Below are positions 21,772-31,675 of a DNA stretch of 64,000 nt, one piece after another. The position numbers were made by a program, and so were the translations under genes. Position 1 is the stretch's first letter; each line of letters opens with the position of its first letter. The notes beneath the pieces are model-generated. The model saw only the letters and a list, made by a program, of their open reading frames with translations, did not search any database and was not told the origin of the DNA. Source of the DNA: Nevskiales bacterium (GTDB lineage: Bacteria; Pseudomonadota; Gammaproteobacteria; Steroidobacterales; GCA-2729495); contig WYBE01000067.1 in the NCBI GenBank assembly GCA_011526045.1, positions 186,001 to 250,000 of the forward strand. The letters are read 5' to 3'.

Positions 21772-22797
21772 GTGGAAGTTGACATCATCGTCGAGCCGAA
21801 CCTGACCGCATGGCAACTCATCGAGCTATCCCGGGCGGCTGAGCGCTACGGCGTGCGTGCGCTGTGGATGTCGAACTACTTCGCGCACTGGGACCCGTTC
21901 GTGAGCCTGACGCCGGCAGCGCTGGCGACGAAGAGCCTGAAGGTCGGTGCGCTGGCGCTCTCGCCGTTCGAGATGCATCCCCTGAAGATCGCCAATGCCG
22001 TGCTGTCGCTGAACGAGATCTCCGGGGGCCGCGCCGAAGTATCCATTGGCGCCGGCGAAGGCAACCTCGATGCGATGGCGCTGACGAAGCCGCCGAAGAT
22101 CGTGCGCGCAGTCCGTGAGGCGGTGGAGATCGTCGTCGGCGCAGGCCGTGGCGCGCTCAAGCAGGACGGCTACCGGGGCGAAGACTTCCAGGTGACCTAT
22201 CCTTGCGCCTACGACTGGCTGAAGGCACCGCCGCCGTACGTGTACCTCGGTGCCTACCGGCACATGATGATGCGCGCCGGGGCCCGTGTGGCCGACGGCG
22301 TGTTCATCGGCTGCACGCCGCTCGAGATCCTGCAGCCGGCGATCGCGGCCATCAATGCGGGGCTCGCGAAGCGGGAACGGCCCAAGCAGGGCTTCAGCAT
22401 CAACAGCTTCTGGGCCTGGCACCTGAAGCAAGACCGCGCCGAGGGCTATCGCGAGTCACGCCGCGAGCTCGCCTGGCGCGCCCGCAAGCTCGACCCGGAG
22501 CTCATCAAGCTTTTCCTCGCTCCCGACGACGTCAAGCTGGTGCGCGAGCACTGGCAGGCGTTCGTCAACGCGTGGTTCGATCGCTCCGGCAACATCCAGG
22601 GAGTGCCCGAACGCATCACCAAGGCGCTGTGCGAAGGCTTCACCTCCACCGGCGGACTGGAGGATCTCGATCGCGAGATCGAGCGCTTCCGCAAGTTCGG
22701 TACGCTCGGCCAGACCACCATTGCACTGCGCCTGCACGACGACCCGATGGCAGCACTCGCCATCATCGGCGAGCACGTGGTGCCGGCGCTGCGTTAG
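21772..22797 (+). CDS. LLM-class (luciferase-like) flavin or F420 oxidoreductase
   Basis: A 341-residue TIM-barrel protein of the luciferase-like family. Typical blocks are LIELSRAAERYGVRALWMSNY, LKVGALALSPFEMHPLKIAN, LNEISGGRAEVSIGAGEG and GARVADGVFIGCTPLE. Relatives include methylene-tetrahydromethanopterin reductase-like enzymes that use F420 and monooxygenases that use FMN; the sequence alone does not settle which. The start is a GTG at 21772, matching the family start at the first beta strand (VDIIVEPN). Substrate unknown. Confidence 0.8.
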   Translation: MEVDIIVEPNLTAWQLIELSRAAERYGVRALWMSNYFAHWDPFVSLTPAALATKSLKVGALALSPFEMHPLKIANAVLSLNEISGGRAEVSIGAGEGNLDAMALTKPPKIVRAVREAVEIVVGAGRGALKQDGYRGEDFQVTYPCAYDWLKAPPPYVYLGAYRHMMMRAGARVADGVFIGCTPLEILQPAIAAINAGLAKRERPKQGFSINSFWAWHLKQDRAEGYRESRRELAWRARKLDPELIKLFLAPDDVKLVREHWQAFVNAWFDRSGNIQGVPERITKALCEGFTSTGGLEDLDREIERFRKFGTLGQTTIALRLHDDPMAALAIIGEHVVPALR

Positions 22798-23058
22798 GGT
22801 CTGGCGTGGCGTGAGTCGGGTCGAAGACCGACGCCAATGCCGAACAGCGTGCGGCGATGACGTTCCTCCAACACGCCCGCCACGCCGTCCCCTCCAGCCG
22901 CCCGGTTGAGTGCCGGGCCACCCCATCACCCGCGCATACCGGACTAAGGCGGGGGCCGCTCCGCCATCGGACCCCGCGCGCGGGATCAATGCATCGACTT
23001 GGCAAGCGTCCCCGCAGGTCAGCGATGAACCGTAAAAAGGGCGACTCGTCAGCGGCCG

Positions 23059-24390
23059 TTATCGGGCAGGCTCGGCCACGAGATCGTAGGTGTCCGAGCC
23101 TGTGATGGTCACGTCGAGGAAGTCGCCCGGGCGCGCCCGGAGCGGTGCCGCGATTCTTACCACGCCGTCGATCTCCGGTGCGTCGCCGGGGCCGCGGGCG
23201 ATGGCGCCGTTGTCATCCGTTGCGTCCACCAGCACGCGCAGGTTCTGGCCGACTCTGGCCGCCAGCCGCTCGGCGCTGATGCGTGCCGCGAGTTCCATGA
23301 ACCGGGCCTGGCGTTCTGTGGCGACCGCGGTGGGCACGTGGTCAGGCAGGTCGTTGGCGGCGGCACCTGCAACCGGCGAGTAGGTGAAACACCCCACGCG
23401 GTCGAGGCGGGCCTCGCCGAGCCAGTCGAGCAGTGCCTCGAAATCCTCGTCGGTTTCGCCGGGAAAACCGACGATGAAGGTGCTGCGTATGGTGAGCTCC
23501 GGGCAGATGTCGCGCCAGCGGCCGATGCGCGCGAGCGTGTCCTCCGCATGCGCCGGGCGGCGCATCAGCCGGAGGATGCGCGGGCTTGCGTGCTGGAAGG
23601 GAATGTCGAGGTAGGGCAGCACCCGGCCCTCGGCCATCAGCGGCAGCACCTCGTCCACGTGCGGATACGGGTACACGTAGTGCAGGCGCACCCAGGCGCC
23701 GAGCGTGCCGAGCGCCCGGGCGAGATCGAGGAAACGGCTCTTCAGCGGCTGGCCGTTCCAGAAATCCAGGCGGTAACGCAGGTCCGCGCCGTAGGCGCTG
23801 GTGTCCTGCGAGATCACCAGCAGCTCACGCACGCCGGCCCGCACGAGCCGCTCGGCTTCCTGCATCACCTCGCCGATCGGCCGGCTGGCGAGGTCGCCGC
23901 GCATGGACGGAATGATGCAGAAGCTGCAGCGATGGTTGCAGCCTTCACTCACTTTCAGATAAGCATAGTGGCGCGGCGTCAGGCGGATGCCCTGTGGCGG
24001 CACCAGGTCCATGAACGGATCGTGTGGCTTCGGCGCGTGGGCATGCACGGCCTCCATCACCTCGGCATAGGCTTGCGGGCCGGTGACCGCGAGCACCTCG
24101 GGGTGGCGCGCGGTGATCGTCTCGCGTCGGGCGCCGAGGCAGCCGGTCACGATCACGCGACCGTTCTCGTCGAGCGCTTCGCCTATGGCGTCGAGCGATT
24201 CCTCGACGGCGGAATCGATGAAGCCGCAGGTGTTGACGACCACGAGATCGGCACTCTCGTAGGAGGGCGAGACCTCGTAACCTTCGGCGCGAAGTTGCGT
24301 GAGAATGCGCTCGGAGTCCACCAGCGCCTTCGGGCAGCCGAGGCTGACGAAGCCGATGCGCGGCGGAGTGCCGGGTTTCCCGCGGGCCAT
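23059..24390 (-). CDS. rimO: Ribosomal protein S12 methylthiotransferase RimO
   Basis: RimO is a radical SAM enzyme that methylthiolates the conserved Asp of ribosomal protein S12 (Asp89 in E. coli). The N-terminal UPF0004 domain has Cys19, Cys55 and Cys84 for one Fe-S cluster. The radical SAM motif is CNHRCSFC (151-158). A C-terminal TRAM domain ends the 443-residue protein. RimO rather than MiaB is indicated by [16 protein letters not shown]. It may be the last gene of a minus-strand run prlC-xth-HD-rimO, 73 bp behind the HD gene. Confidence 0.95.
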   Translation of the reverse strand: MARGKPGTPPRIGFVSLGCPKALVDSERILTQLRAEGYEVSPSYESADLVVVNTCGFIDSAVEESLDAIGEALDENGRVIVTGCLGARRETITARHPEVLAVTGPQAYAEVMEAVHAHAPKPHDPFMDLVPPQGIRLTPRHYAYLKVSEGCNHRCSFCIIPSMRGDLASRPIGEVMQEAERLVRAGVRELLVISQDTSAYGADLRYRLDFWNGQPLKSRFLDLARALGTLGAWVRLHYVYPYPHVDEVLPLMAEGRVLPYLDIPFQHASPRILRLMRRPAHAEDTLARIGRWRDICPELTIRSTFIVGFPGETDEDFEALLDWLGEARLDRVGCFTYSPVAGAAANDLPDHVPTAVATERQARFMELAARISAERLAARVGQNLRVLVDATDDNGAIARGPGDAPEIDGVVRIAAPLRARPGDFLDVTITGSDTYDLVAEPAR

Positions 24391-24463
24391 GGATCAGGCG
24401 CGCACGGTCAGCGCTGTGGCGTCGATGCCGGCACGGCCCAGCCGCGGCCCATCGCGACTCTCA

Positions 24464-25537
24464 TTACCCGGCGGCCGGCACGGCCTGGTGGCCGAGACTG
24501 CCGGAGGGCATCTGGAAGCGGGCGAGGTAGCGGCTGACGAGCCCGCTCACATGGCGCATCGGTTCGGCGAGCACGGTGAAGCAGGGCGGCTGGCGGCGCA
24601 GGGCCGACCACTGCTCACGCTCGATGACACGCTCGAGATAGGTCAGGTTCTGCTCCACCGCTTCGAAATAGGGATTGCGCCCGTCGCAAACCACTTCCAT
24701 GTAGCGATAGGCGCGATTGAACTTGTTCTCCAGGCGATCGCGGGCTGAGAGCCGGTAGAAGCCGGGTGTCTGGCGCAGCAGGTCGACACCCGAGGCATAC
24801 TGGATGCCGGCAGGCGCATCGGTCGGCCGGGTGGCGACCCCGGCAAGCACGAACTCTGCATACAGCCGGTCGCGGCATTTCTCCAGGTAACAGCGATCGG
24901 CCATCTGTGCGAGCAGATCCGCCGTGCCGAGCAGGTGCCCCATCACACTGTCCTTGGGGTCGTCGAGCTCGATGTCATCGAGGCTCATTTCATAACCGGT
25001 GAAATGCACCACCTGGGTGGCGATGGCCACCTGGTCGCGAAGCCCGATCCGGGGCAGGTAGCTACGCAGGAACTCGGCGCTGCGCGAGACGTGGTGGCCG
25101 GTGAACTCCGCGCCATTCAGTACCGCGGACTCCGAGCGGCGGCGGATGTAGCCGGCGTCATGGAACAGCGCGGCGATCAGCCCGGTGAGGGCGCGCGCGT
25201 GGCCGAGCCGGTCGGCCTCGGCCACCGTCTTCTCGTAGCCGGCCAGCAGCCTCGCCATCGCCAGCGACATGTCGAGCGTGTGCTGGATGTCGTGATAGAG
25301 GGTGTCGCAGCCGAAGTAGTCCTCGAAATTGCCACGAAACAGCCGTTCGAAATCGTGAAACGCCACCCACAGGGCATCGAATGGGCTGCCGGGAAACGCC
25401 TGCTGGAAGATCTCCTGCACGGCGTCGCGTACCGCGGCCGGCGAGCTCACGCATACCCGTCCGGTCACGTCGAACTCGTTTGGCCGGACCCGGAACGGCC
25501 GGCTCGCGGTGCTCTCGATGATCGTGGTGTCGGACAT
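24464..25537 (-). CDS. HD-domain metal-dependent phosphohydrolase-like protein
   Basis: A 357-residue soluble protein with an HD-type metal site: YHDIQH (His82, Asp83, His86) and HDAGY (His126, Asp127), followed by further His residues in FTGHHVSRSAEF and VVHFTGYEM. The layout resembles eukaryotic-type cyclic nucleotide phosphodiesterase or HD-GYP-related domains, but the GYP signature is absent. The substrate is unknown. The start MSDTT (25537) is preferred to 25573, whose extra residues are Arg-rich and lack support. It lies 95 bp after the exonuclease III gene on the same strand. Confidence 0.7.
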   Translation of the reverse strand: MSDTTIIESTASRPFRVRPNEFDVTGRVCVSSPAAVRDAVQEIFQQAFPGSPFDALWVAFHDFERLFRGNFEDYFGCDTLYHDIQHTLDMSLAMARLLAGYEKTVAEADRLGHARALTGLIAALFHDAGYIRRRSESAVLNGAEFTGHHVSRSAEFLRSYLPRIGLRDQVAIATQVVHFTGYEMSLDDIELDDPKDSVMGHLLGTADLLAQMADRCYLEKCRDRLYAEFVLAGVATRPTDAPAGIQYASGVDLLRQTPGFYRLSARDRLENKFNRAYRYMEVVCDGRNPYFEAVEQNLTYLERVIEREQWSALRRQPPCFTVLAEPMRHVSGLVSRYLARFQMPSGSLGHQAVPAAG

Positions 25538-25632
25538 CAGCGGAATTCTTGCACCGCGCCGGTGGGCGCACAACGCCCAGAATGGGGGCGGAACTGCCGT
25601 ATTGGCGCGGGATTATGCGGCCACGGCGCCGA

Positions 25633-26397
25633 TTATTGGAAAGTCGCCCACACCGGCGTGTGATCGGAAGGCTGCTCGCGCCCCCGTGGCGCGCTGTCGA
25701 TCGCGCAGGCGACGCAGCGCCCGGTGAGCGCCGGCGAGGCCAGGATGAGGTCGATGCGCAGCCCGCGATTGCGACGGAAGGCTGCGGCGCGGTAATCCCA
25801 CCAGCTGAAGGCCTTGTCCGGCTGCTCGAAGCGGCGAAACAGATCCGCGAAGCCCAGTGCCGCGATGGCCCCGAGCCGCTCGCGTTCCGGCTCGCTGCAG
25901 AGCACCTGCCCGCGCCACTCCTCGGGGTCGTGCACGTCGCGGTCCTCGGGCGCGATGTTGAAGTCGCCCATCACCGCGACGTTCGGGTGGCGGTCGAGTT
26001 CCGCGCGCAGGTAATCACGCAGCGCGGCGAGCCAGCGCAGCTTGTATTCGTACTTTTCGGAGCCGACGCTCTGGCCGTTCGGCACGTAGAGATTGAGGAG
26101 CCGCAGATCGCCGTAGCTCGCCGCGAGCGCACGCTTCTGCTCGTCCGCGAATCCCGGCAGGCCGCACACGATGTCGCGTGGTTCGGTGCGCGAAAGCAGC
26201 GCGACGCCGTTGTAGGCCTTCTGCCCGTCCACGGCGCAACGGTAGCCGAGCGCCTCGAACTCCGCGGCCGGGAATGCCTCGGTGACCACCTTGATTTCCT
26301 GCAGACCGAGCACGTCCGGGCGGGCTTCCTCGAGCCAGTCCTTCACGTGCGCAAGGCGCTGGCGGATGGAGTTGACGTTCCAGGTGGCGATTTTCAT
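25633..26397 (-). CDS. xth: Exodeoxyribonuclease III / AP endonuclease (Xth family)
   Basis: This is an apurinic-site endonuclease and 3' repair exonuclease. The 254-residue product shows all family motifs: MKIATWNVNSIRQRL at the N-terminus, Glu34 in LQEIKV, YNGVALLSR, GDFNIAPEDRDVHDP, LRIDLILAS and the final SDHTPVWA. ATG 26397 overlaps the prlC stop by 4 bases (ATGA), so the two are translationally coupled; the open frame upstream of it is a shadow of prlC. Confidence 0.95.
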   Translation of the reverse strand: MKIATWNVNSIRQRLAHVKDWLEEARPDVLGLQEIKVVTEAFPAAEFEALGYRCAVDGQKAYNGVALLSRTEPRDIVCGLPGFADEQKRALAASYGDLRLLNLYVPNGQSVGSEKYEYKLRWLAALRDYLRAELDRHPNVAVMGDFNIAPEDRDVHDPEEWRGQVLCSEPERERLGAIAALGFADLFRRFEQPDKAFSWWDYRAAAFRRNRGLRIDLILASPALTGRCVACAIDSAPRGREQPSDHTPVWATFQ

Positions 26398-28490
26398 CTG
26401 GTGTGCAGAGGGGCGGCCGCTCCCGCCGCGCCGGCCCCGCTCTCGCCTGCGGCTGCGACGGTGATGCCGGAGTGGCGCAGCAGGGCGGCGATGTCGGGCG
26501 CGCGGCCGCGAAAATTGCGAAACGCCACGCCGATGTCGCGGCTGCCGCCAATCTCGAGGATCTCCTCGCGGAAGCGCTGCGCGAGCGCGCGGTTGAGCAC
26601 GCCCTGTTCCTCGAAGGCGGCGTAGGCGTCGGACGAGAGCACCTCGGCCCACTTGTAGCTGTAGTAACCGGCGGCATAGCCGCCGCCGAAAATGTGGGCA
26701 AAGCCGTGCGGGAACCGGTCGTAGTCCGCGCCCGGCACGACCGCGACCGCCGCGCGTGTCTCGCGCAGCAGCGGCATGATCCGCGCGCCGGCGCCCGGGT
26801 CGTACTCGGCGTGTACCCGCAGGTCGAAGAGCGCGAACTCGAGCTGGCGCACCATGTGCATGCCGCCCTGGAAGACGCGTGAGGCGCGCAACCGCTCGAC
26901 GGTTGCGGCGGGCAGCGGCGCGCCGGTCTCGTGGTGGCCGGAGATCATGGCGAGGATCTCTGGCTCCCAGGCGAAGCCCTCCATGAACTGGCTCGGCAGT
27001 TCCACCGCGTCCCAGGGCACGCCGTGGATGCCCGCCACACTCGGGTAGTCGATGCGGGTGAGCAGGTGGTGCAGGGCGTGGCCCATCTCATGGAACAGCG
27101 TCAGCACCTCGTCGTGCGAGAGCAGGCTCGGCGCCTTCGCGCCGGGTGGCGCGAAGTTGCACACCAGGTGCGCGACGGGGAGCTGGGTGTGGCCGTCGAG
27201 CCGCTTGCGGTTGACGCAGTCGTCCATCCACGCGCCGCTGCGCTTCTCGGAGCGGGCGTAGAAGTCCGTGAGCAGACCGCCGACCAGCCTGCCCCCGGCA
27301 TCGACGACCCGGAAGTAACGCGCGTGAGGGTGCCAGAGCATGGGTCCGTCGCCCGGCTCGAGGCGCAGGCCGTAGAGCTGCTGCACCAGATCGAACAGGC
27401 CCTGCAGCACTCCCGGCAGCGGGAAATACGGCCGCAATTCTTCATCCGAAACGGCGAATTTCTGCCGGCGCAGTTCCTCGGAGTAGTAGGCGATGTCCCA
27501 GGGCTCCAGCGGGTGCCCGGCAAACCTGGTGAGTTCGTCGATCTCCCTGCGCGCGGCCTCGCGCGAGGCGGCTACCAGCCGCCCGAGGAACTCGCGCACT
27601 TCGGCGACGGAAGTGGCCATCTTGGTGGCGAGCGAGTATTCGGCGAAACCGGCAAAGCCGACGAGACGCGCGGCTTCGTGACGCAGTGCGAGGATCTGTT
27701 CCATCACGGCGCCGTTGTCGAATTCTGCCGGTGAAGGTGCCTGGTCGGAAGCGCGCGTCGCCCAGGCCCGGTGCAACAGCGCCCGCAGCTCGCGGTTTTT
27801 CGCGTGGGTCATCACGGTGACGTAGGTGGGTTGGTCGAGCCGCAGCAGCCAGCCGCCCGCTTCGCCCGCATCGGCGGCAGCGCGCTCGAGCAGGTGGGCC
27901 GGTATACCGGCGAGTCGTGCCGGGTCGGTCTCGCGCTGCGACCAGGTCGCCATGGCATCGAGCAGGTTCTGCTCGAACTTCGCCTGCAACTCGGTCAGCG
28001 CTTCCATGACTTCCATGAAACGTCGCTTGGGCTCCTCGGGCAGCGTCACCCCGGCGAGGCGGAAGTCGCGCAGCGCCTGGTCGAGGAGCGCGCGAGCGCC
28101 GTCGCCGCGGTCTGCGGCCACGGTGCCGGACACCTGTTCGAACAGCTGGTAGAGCGCGCCGTTCTGGGCGATTTCCGTGTGATATCGCGAGAGCGCCGGC
28201 AGGCAGGCGTTGTAGGCATCGCGCAGCGCCGGGCTGTTGGCCACGGCGTTGAGGTGGCTCACCGGCGACCAGACCCGGTGCAGCCGGTCGCCGAGTTCCT
28301 CGAGCGGCAGCACCACGGCCTCGAAACTCGGCGCACCGTCGCGCGTGCGGGCGAGGAGCTCCTCCAGCGCCCTGCGATTCGCCGCGAGCGTCTGTTGCAG
28401 TGCCGGCTCGACGTGCTCGGGGCGGATAGCGGCAAACTCCGGCAACCCGTCGGGCCGGGGGGCGAGCAGGGGGTTCGTCATGGCGTCCAT
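26394..28490 (-). CDS. prlC: Oligopeptidase A (M3 family metallopeptidase)
   Basis: PrlC is a cytoplasmic zinc oligopeptidase that clears signal-peptide fragments and other short peptides. It has 698 residues, close to the E. coli length of 680. The zinc motif is HEMGH at 467-471, preceded by LSHDEVLTLF and followed by the M3 blocks DAVELPSQFMEGFAWE and GGGYAAGYYSYKWAEVL. MDAMTNP gives two close starts (28490 and 28481). It ends in a 4-base overlap with xth. Confidence 0.95.
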   Translation of the reverse strand: MDAMTNPLLAPRPDGLPEFAAIRPEHVEPALQQTLAANRRALEELLARTRDGAPSFEAVVLPLEELGDRLHRVWSPVSHLNAVANSPALRDAYNACLPALSRYHTEIAQNGALYQLFEQVSGTVAADRGDGARALLDQALRDFRLAGVTLPEEPKRRFMEVMEALTELQAKFEQNLLDAMATWSQRETDPARLAGIPAHLLERAAADAGEAGGWLLRLDQPTYVTVMTHAKNRELRALLHRAWATRASDQAPSPAEFDNGAVMEQILALRHEAARLVGFAGFAEYSLATKMATSVAEVREFLGRLVAASREAARREIDELTRFAGHPLEPWDIAYYSEELRRQKFAVSDEELRPYFPLPGVLQGLFDLVQQLYGLRLEPGDGPMLWHPHARYFRVVDAGGRLVGGLLTDFYARSEKRSGAWMDDCVNRKRLDGHTQLPVAHLVCNFAPPGAKAPSLLSHDEVLTLFHEMGHALHHLLTRIDYPSVAGIHGVPWDAVELPSQFMEGFAWEPEILAMISGHHETGAPLPAATVERLRASRVFQGGMHMVRQLEFALFDLRVHAEYDPGAGARIMPLLRETRAAVAVVPGADYDRFPHGFAHIFGGGYAAGYYSYKWAEVLSSDAYAAFEEQGVLNRALAQRFREEILEIGGSRDIGVAFRNFRGRAPDIAALLRHSGITVAAAGESGAGAAGAAAPLHTR

Positions 28491-28520
28491 TCACTCGATA
28501 AGGTCGCGGCCGACAGCCTG

Positions 28521-28550
28521 CTAATATTCCGGCCTCCTGTCCATAGTCAA
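28521..28550 (-). promoter_or_regulatory. Possible prlC promoter
   Basis: Read on the minus strand, TTGACT (28550-28545) is followed after 18 bases by TATTAG (28526-28521), about 30 bases before the prlC start. The -35 is good and the -10 moderate. Confidence 0.4.
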
Positions 28551-28564
28551 CCAGCGAATCCCCC

Positions 28565-29914
28565 ATGAGCGAGTCCTTTGATCTCATCACCATCGGTGGT
28601 GGCAGCGGCGGGCTGGCTGCGGCCCAGCGCGCCGCCGCATACGGGGCACGGGTCGCGCTCATCGAACAGGCCCGCCTCGGCGGCACCTGCGTCAACGTCG
28701 GCTGCGTGCCGAAAAAGGTCATGTGGAATGCGGCCAATCTCGGCCACGGGTTCGACGACGCGCGTGACTACGGTTTCGCGCTGCCGCGCGAGATCGCACA
28801 CGACTGGGGTGGATTGCGCGCAAAGCGCGACGCATACCTGCTGCGGTTGAACGGCATCTACGCGGCCAACCTCGAAAAGAGGGGGATCCACGTCGTGCGC
28901 GGCACGGCGCGGTTCCGGGGGCCGCGCAGCGTCGAAGCGGCCGGCCAGGTCTTCGAAGCGCCGCATATCATCGTCGCCACCGGTGGTTATCCGATGGTGC
29001 CGGAGCTGCCCGGCGCCGGGCTGGGCATCACCTCCGACGGGTTCTTCGAACTCGATGCCTGCCCGCGGCGAATCGCGGTGGTCGGCAGCGGCTACATCGC
29101 GGTCGAGCTCTCCGGCGTGCTGGCCGCGCTCGGCGCGCAGGTGTCGCTGTTCGCCCGCCACGACAGCCTGCTGCGCAGCTTCGATGCAATGTTGCAGGAG
29201 TCGGTCATCGGGACCCTGCAGGACGCCGGTGTCGAGCTGCGCTGGCGTGCGATCACCGTGGCGCTGGAGCGAACCGACGAGGGATTGCGACTCGCCACCC
29301 GCGACGGCGTTCGCCATGGCCCGTTCGACCACGTGCTGTGGGCGGTCGGGCGCAAGCCTGCAACCGCCGGACTGCACCTCGACGCCGCAGGCATCGAGCC
29401 GGACGCGGGCGGCTTCATCCCCACCAACCGCTTCCAGGCGACCCGCGTGAGCGGCATCTACGCGGTCGGCGACGTCACCGGGCGCGAGGCATTGACGCCG
29501 GTCGCGGTCGCGGCCGGCCGCAGGCTCGCCGACCGGCTGTTCGGCGGGATGGCGGACCGCCGCCTCGAGTACGAGAACATCCCCTCCGTGGTGTTCTCAC
29601 ACCCGCCGATAGGCAGTTGCGGCCTGTCGGAGCAGGCCGCCCGCCAGCGGCATGGCGCCGCAGTCAAGGTATACGAGTCGCAGTTCGTGCCGCTGTACAA
29701 CGCGGTGACCACGCACAAGCCGAAAGCACGGGTGAAGCTCGTGACGGCCGGCGCGGACGAGCGCGTGGTCGGCTGCCACATCTTCGGCCCCGGCGCAGAC
29801 GAGATCCTGCAGGGTTTCGCGGTGGCGATCCACATGGGCGCGACCAAGCGCGACTTCGACGATACGGTGGCGATCCATCCGACGCTCGCAGAGGAACTGG
29901 TGACGCTGCGATAG
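28565..29914 (+). CDS. gor: Glutathione-disulfide reductase
   Basis: Gor reduces oxidised glutathione with NADPH. The FAD motif [17 protein letters not shown] is at 11-27, and the redox disulfide is [14 protein letters not shown] (Cys42, Cys47). The NAD(P) motif is [18 protein letters not shown], and the active-site His-Glu pair lies in the C-terminal [12 protein letters not shown] (His438, Glu443). It has 449 residues. Trypanothione or mercuric reductase is less likely, given the length and the motif spacing. Confidence 0.93.
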   Translation: MSESFDLITIGGGSGGLAAAQRAAAYGARVALIEQARLGGTCVNVGCVPKKVMWNAANLGHGFDDARDYGFALPREIAHDWGGLRAKRDAYLLRLNGIYAANLEKRGIHVVRGTARFRGPRSVEAAGQVFEAPHIIVATGGYPMVPELPGAGLGITSDGFFELDACPRRIAVVGSGYIAVELSGVLAALGAQVSLFARHDSLLRSFDAMLQESVIGTLQDAGVELRWRAITVALERTDEGLRLATRDGVRHGPFDHVLWAVGRKPATAGLHLDAAGIEPDAGGFIPTNRFQATRVSGIYAVGDVTGREALTPVAVAAGRRLADRLFGGMADRRLEYENIPSVVFSHPPIGSCGLSEQAARQRHGAAVKVYESQFVPLYNAVTTHKPKARVKLVTAGADERVVGCHIFGPGADEILQGFAVAIHMGATKRDFDDTVAIHPTLAEELVTLR

Positions 29915-29915
29915 G

Positions 29916-30010
29916 CCGTAAGGGTCGCGGCTGGCGCCGCTCCTACACGGCTTCGTTCAGCGCAGCGACGTACGAAACCCTGCAGGAGCGGCGCCAGCCG
30001 CGACCTACGG
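29916..30010. repeat. REP-like long hairpin between gor and aroE
   Basis: A perfect 22-bp inverted repeat (29923-29944 and 29984-30005, containing TCGCGGCTGGCGCCGCTC) surrounds a 39-base spacer; with a few mismatches the arms extend to 29916 and 30010. The right arm overlaps the aroE stop codon. The genes converge here, so the hairpin can act as a two-way terminator. The same sequence family appears at 11596-11655. Confidence 0.8.
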
Positions 30011-30817
30011 CAGCTTTGCGCGCACCGGCCCGGTTTGCGGCCGCACGCCGCGCCAGATGAAGAACGATTCCGCGGCCTGCTCGACGAGCATGCCCCAGCC
30101 CTGGTAGACGCGGCTGGCCCCGTGCTGGCGTGCCCAGGCGACGAACGGCGTGTCGGTCATCGCGTAGGCGAGGTCGTAACACACGGTGTCGGGCGTGATG
30201 ATCGCGGGCGGAAACGGCGGCAACTCGCCGCGTAACCCTGCAGAGGTGGCGTTGATCACGAGGTCGAACGCCTGCTTGCCGAGATCCTCGAAGCGACAGG
30301 CGCCAACCGGGCCCAGGCGCTCGAAACGCCCGGCGAGTTCGCGTGCGCGTTCGATGGTGCGGTTGGCGATGTGCAGGCTCTCCGGGCCGCTCCCGAGCAG
30401 TGCGGGCACGATGCCGCGGGTCGCGCCGCCGGCACCGAGCACGAGTATGCGTATGCCCTTCAGCGTCACGCCCAGGTTGCTGCCGAGATCCGTGAGCAGC
30501 CCGACGCCGTCGGTGTTGTCGCCGTCGAGCCGGCCGTCGGTCGCCACGGTGAGGGTATTGGCGGCACCGGCGAGGTGGGCGCGATCGGTGAGCTGGTCGG
30601 CGAGCCGCGCGACATGCTCCTTGTGCGGGACCGTGACATTGAGCCCGCGAATGCCCTCGGCGACGAGCTCTTTCAGCCGGCGCTCGAGATCGGGCTCGGC
30701 GATGTCGTAGGCCTCGTAGACGATGTCCTCGCCGGTCTGTTTCGCGAACAGCCGGTGGATGACGGGGGACTTGCTGTGACTGATCGGGTGGCCGACGACC
30801 CCGTAACGGTCGGTCAT
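30005..30817 (-). CDS. aroE: Shikimate dehydrogenase (NADP+)
   Basis: AroE reduces 3-dehydroshikimate in aromatic amino acid synthesis. Shikimate contacts lie in SHSKSPVIHRLF and NVTVPHKEHVARLAD (catalytic Lys). The NADP loop is LVLGAGGATRGIVPAL followed by ANRTIERA. It has 270 residues, normal length. Its stop lies inside the REP-like hairpin. Confidence 0.96.
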   Translation of the reverse strand: MTDRYGVVGHPISHSKSPVIHRLFAKQTGEDIVYEAYDIAEPDLERRLKELVAEGIRGLNVTVPHKEHVARLADQLTDRAHLAGAANTLTVATDGRLDGDNTDGVGLLTDLGSNLGVTLKGIRILVLGAGGATRGIVPALLGSGPESLHIANRTIERARELAGRFERLGPVGACRFEDLGKQAFDLVINATSAGLRGELPPFPPAIITPDTVCYDLAYAMTDTPFVAWARQHGASRVYQGWGMLVEQAAESFFIWRGVRPQTGPVRAKLP

Positions 30818-30865
30818 TGGCGGAATCTGCCGTACTGCTTCGCCACGACGCCTCCCCGCTGCGCG

Positions 30866-30893
30866 TTGCCCGCCACGTTTTTTACCCTAATAC
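30866..30893 (+). promoter_or_regulatory. Possible promoter for tag
   Basis: TTGCCC (30866-30871) and TAATAC (30888-30893) are 16 bases apart in the 231-bp gap between divergent aroE and tag, four of six matches each. This leaves a leader of about 150 bases. Confidence 0.3.
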
Positions 30894-31048
30894 GCTGCAG
30901 CGTGTCCAACCGCCTGTGCCTGGCGTCGAAACCATACGCTTGCCGTGGATTGGACCTTTGCACCGCCGGAGCAGCCGCCTCAAGATGCACACTGGCGTGC
31001 CCCGGCCGTGCTGGCCGGCCTGGCGCCCGGACGAGGATGGGGGGTCCG

Positions 31049-31636
31049 ATGGTGAAACCCGCGCAGCGTTGCCCGTGGTCGGAGGGCATCAGCGAGGCCT
31101 ATCTCGCCTACCACGACACCGAGTGGGGCGTGCCGGCGCGTGACGATGCGCGGCAGTTCGAATTCCTCGTGCTGGAAAGCGCGCAGGCCGGGCTGAGCTG
31201 GTCCACGATCCTGCACCGTCGCGACGGCTACCGCCGGGCGTTCGCGGGTTTCGACCCGCAGCGTGTCGCACGCTTCACGCCGAAACGCATTGCGGCCCTG
31301 CTCCAGGACACCGGCATCATCCGCAACCGCCTCAAAGTGGAGGCCGCGGTCGGCAATGCGCGGGCGTTTCTCGCCGTGCAGGAGGCGTTTGGCAGTTTCA
31401 GCGATTACATCTGGCGCTTCGTGGAGGGCAAGCCGGTGCACAACCGCTGGCGCCGCCAGTCCGAGGTGCCAGCCACCAGCCCGGTCTCCGACGCGCTCAG
31501 CCGCGATCTCAAGGCGCGCGGCTTTCGCTTCGTCGGCAGCACGATCATGTACGCCCATATGCAGGCGACCGGGCTCGTCAACGATCACCTCGTCGGCTGT
31601 TTCCGCCATGCGCAGTGCCGGGCACTGGGGGGCTGA
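31049..31636 (+). CDS. tag: DNA-3-methyladenine glycosylase I
   Basis: Tag removes 3-methyladenine from alkylated DNA. The N-terminal CPWSEG...YHDTEWG (Cys8, His22) and the C-terminal GLVNDHLVGC supply the structural zinc site of the family. AQAGLSWSTILHRRDGYRRAFAGFD is the typical active-site region. It has 195 residues. ATG 31049 is the last start before the zinc Cys; the longer upstream frame runs antisense to aroE. Confidence 0.94.
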   Translation: MVKPAQRCPWSEGISEAYLAYHDTEWGVPARDDARQFEFLVLESAQAGLSWSTILHRRDGYRRAFAGFDPQRVARFTPKRIAALLQDTGIIRNRLKVEAAVGNARAFLAVQEAFGSFSDYIWRFVEGKPVHNRWRRQSEVPATSPVSDALSRDLKARGFRFVGSTIMYAHMQATGLVNDHLVGCFRHAQCRALGG

Positions 31637-31675
31637 TGGAGTGTCCGGCCCGGCAGGCGCCGGGCGTCGGTGCGC

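Noticed and set aside
22798..23058. Small frames in the gap between the LLM gene and rimO
   Set aside because: Arg/Pro-rich without start-site support or any recognisable domain; the genes converge here and only minor inverted pieces are seen.
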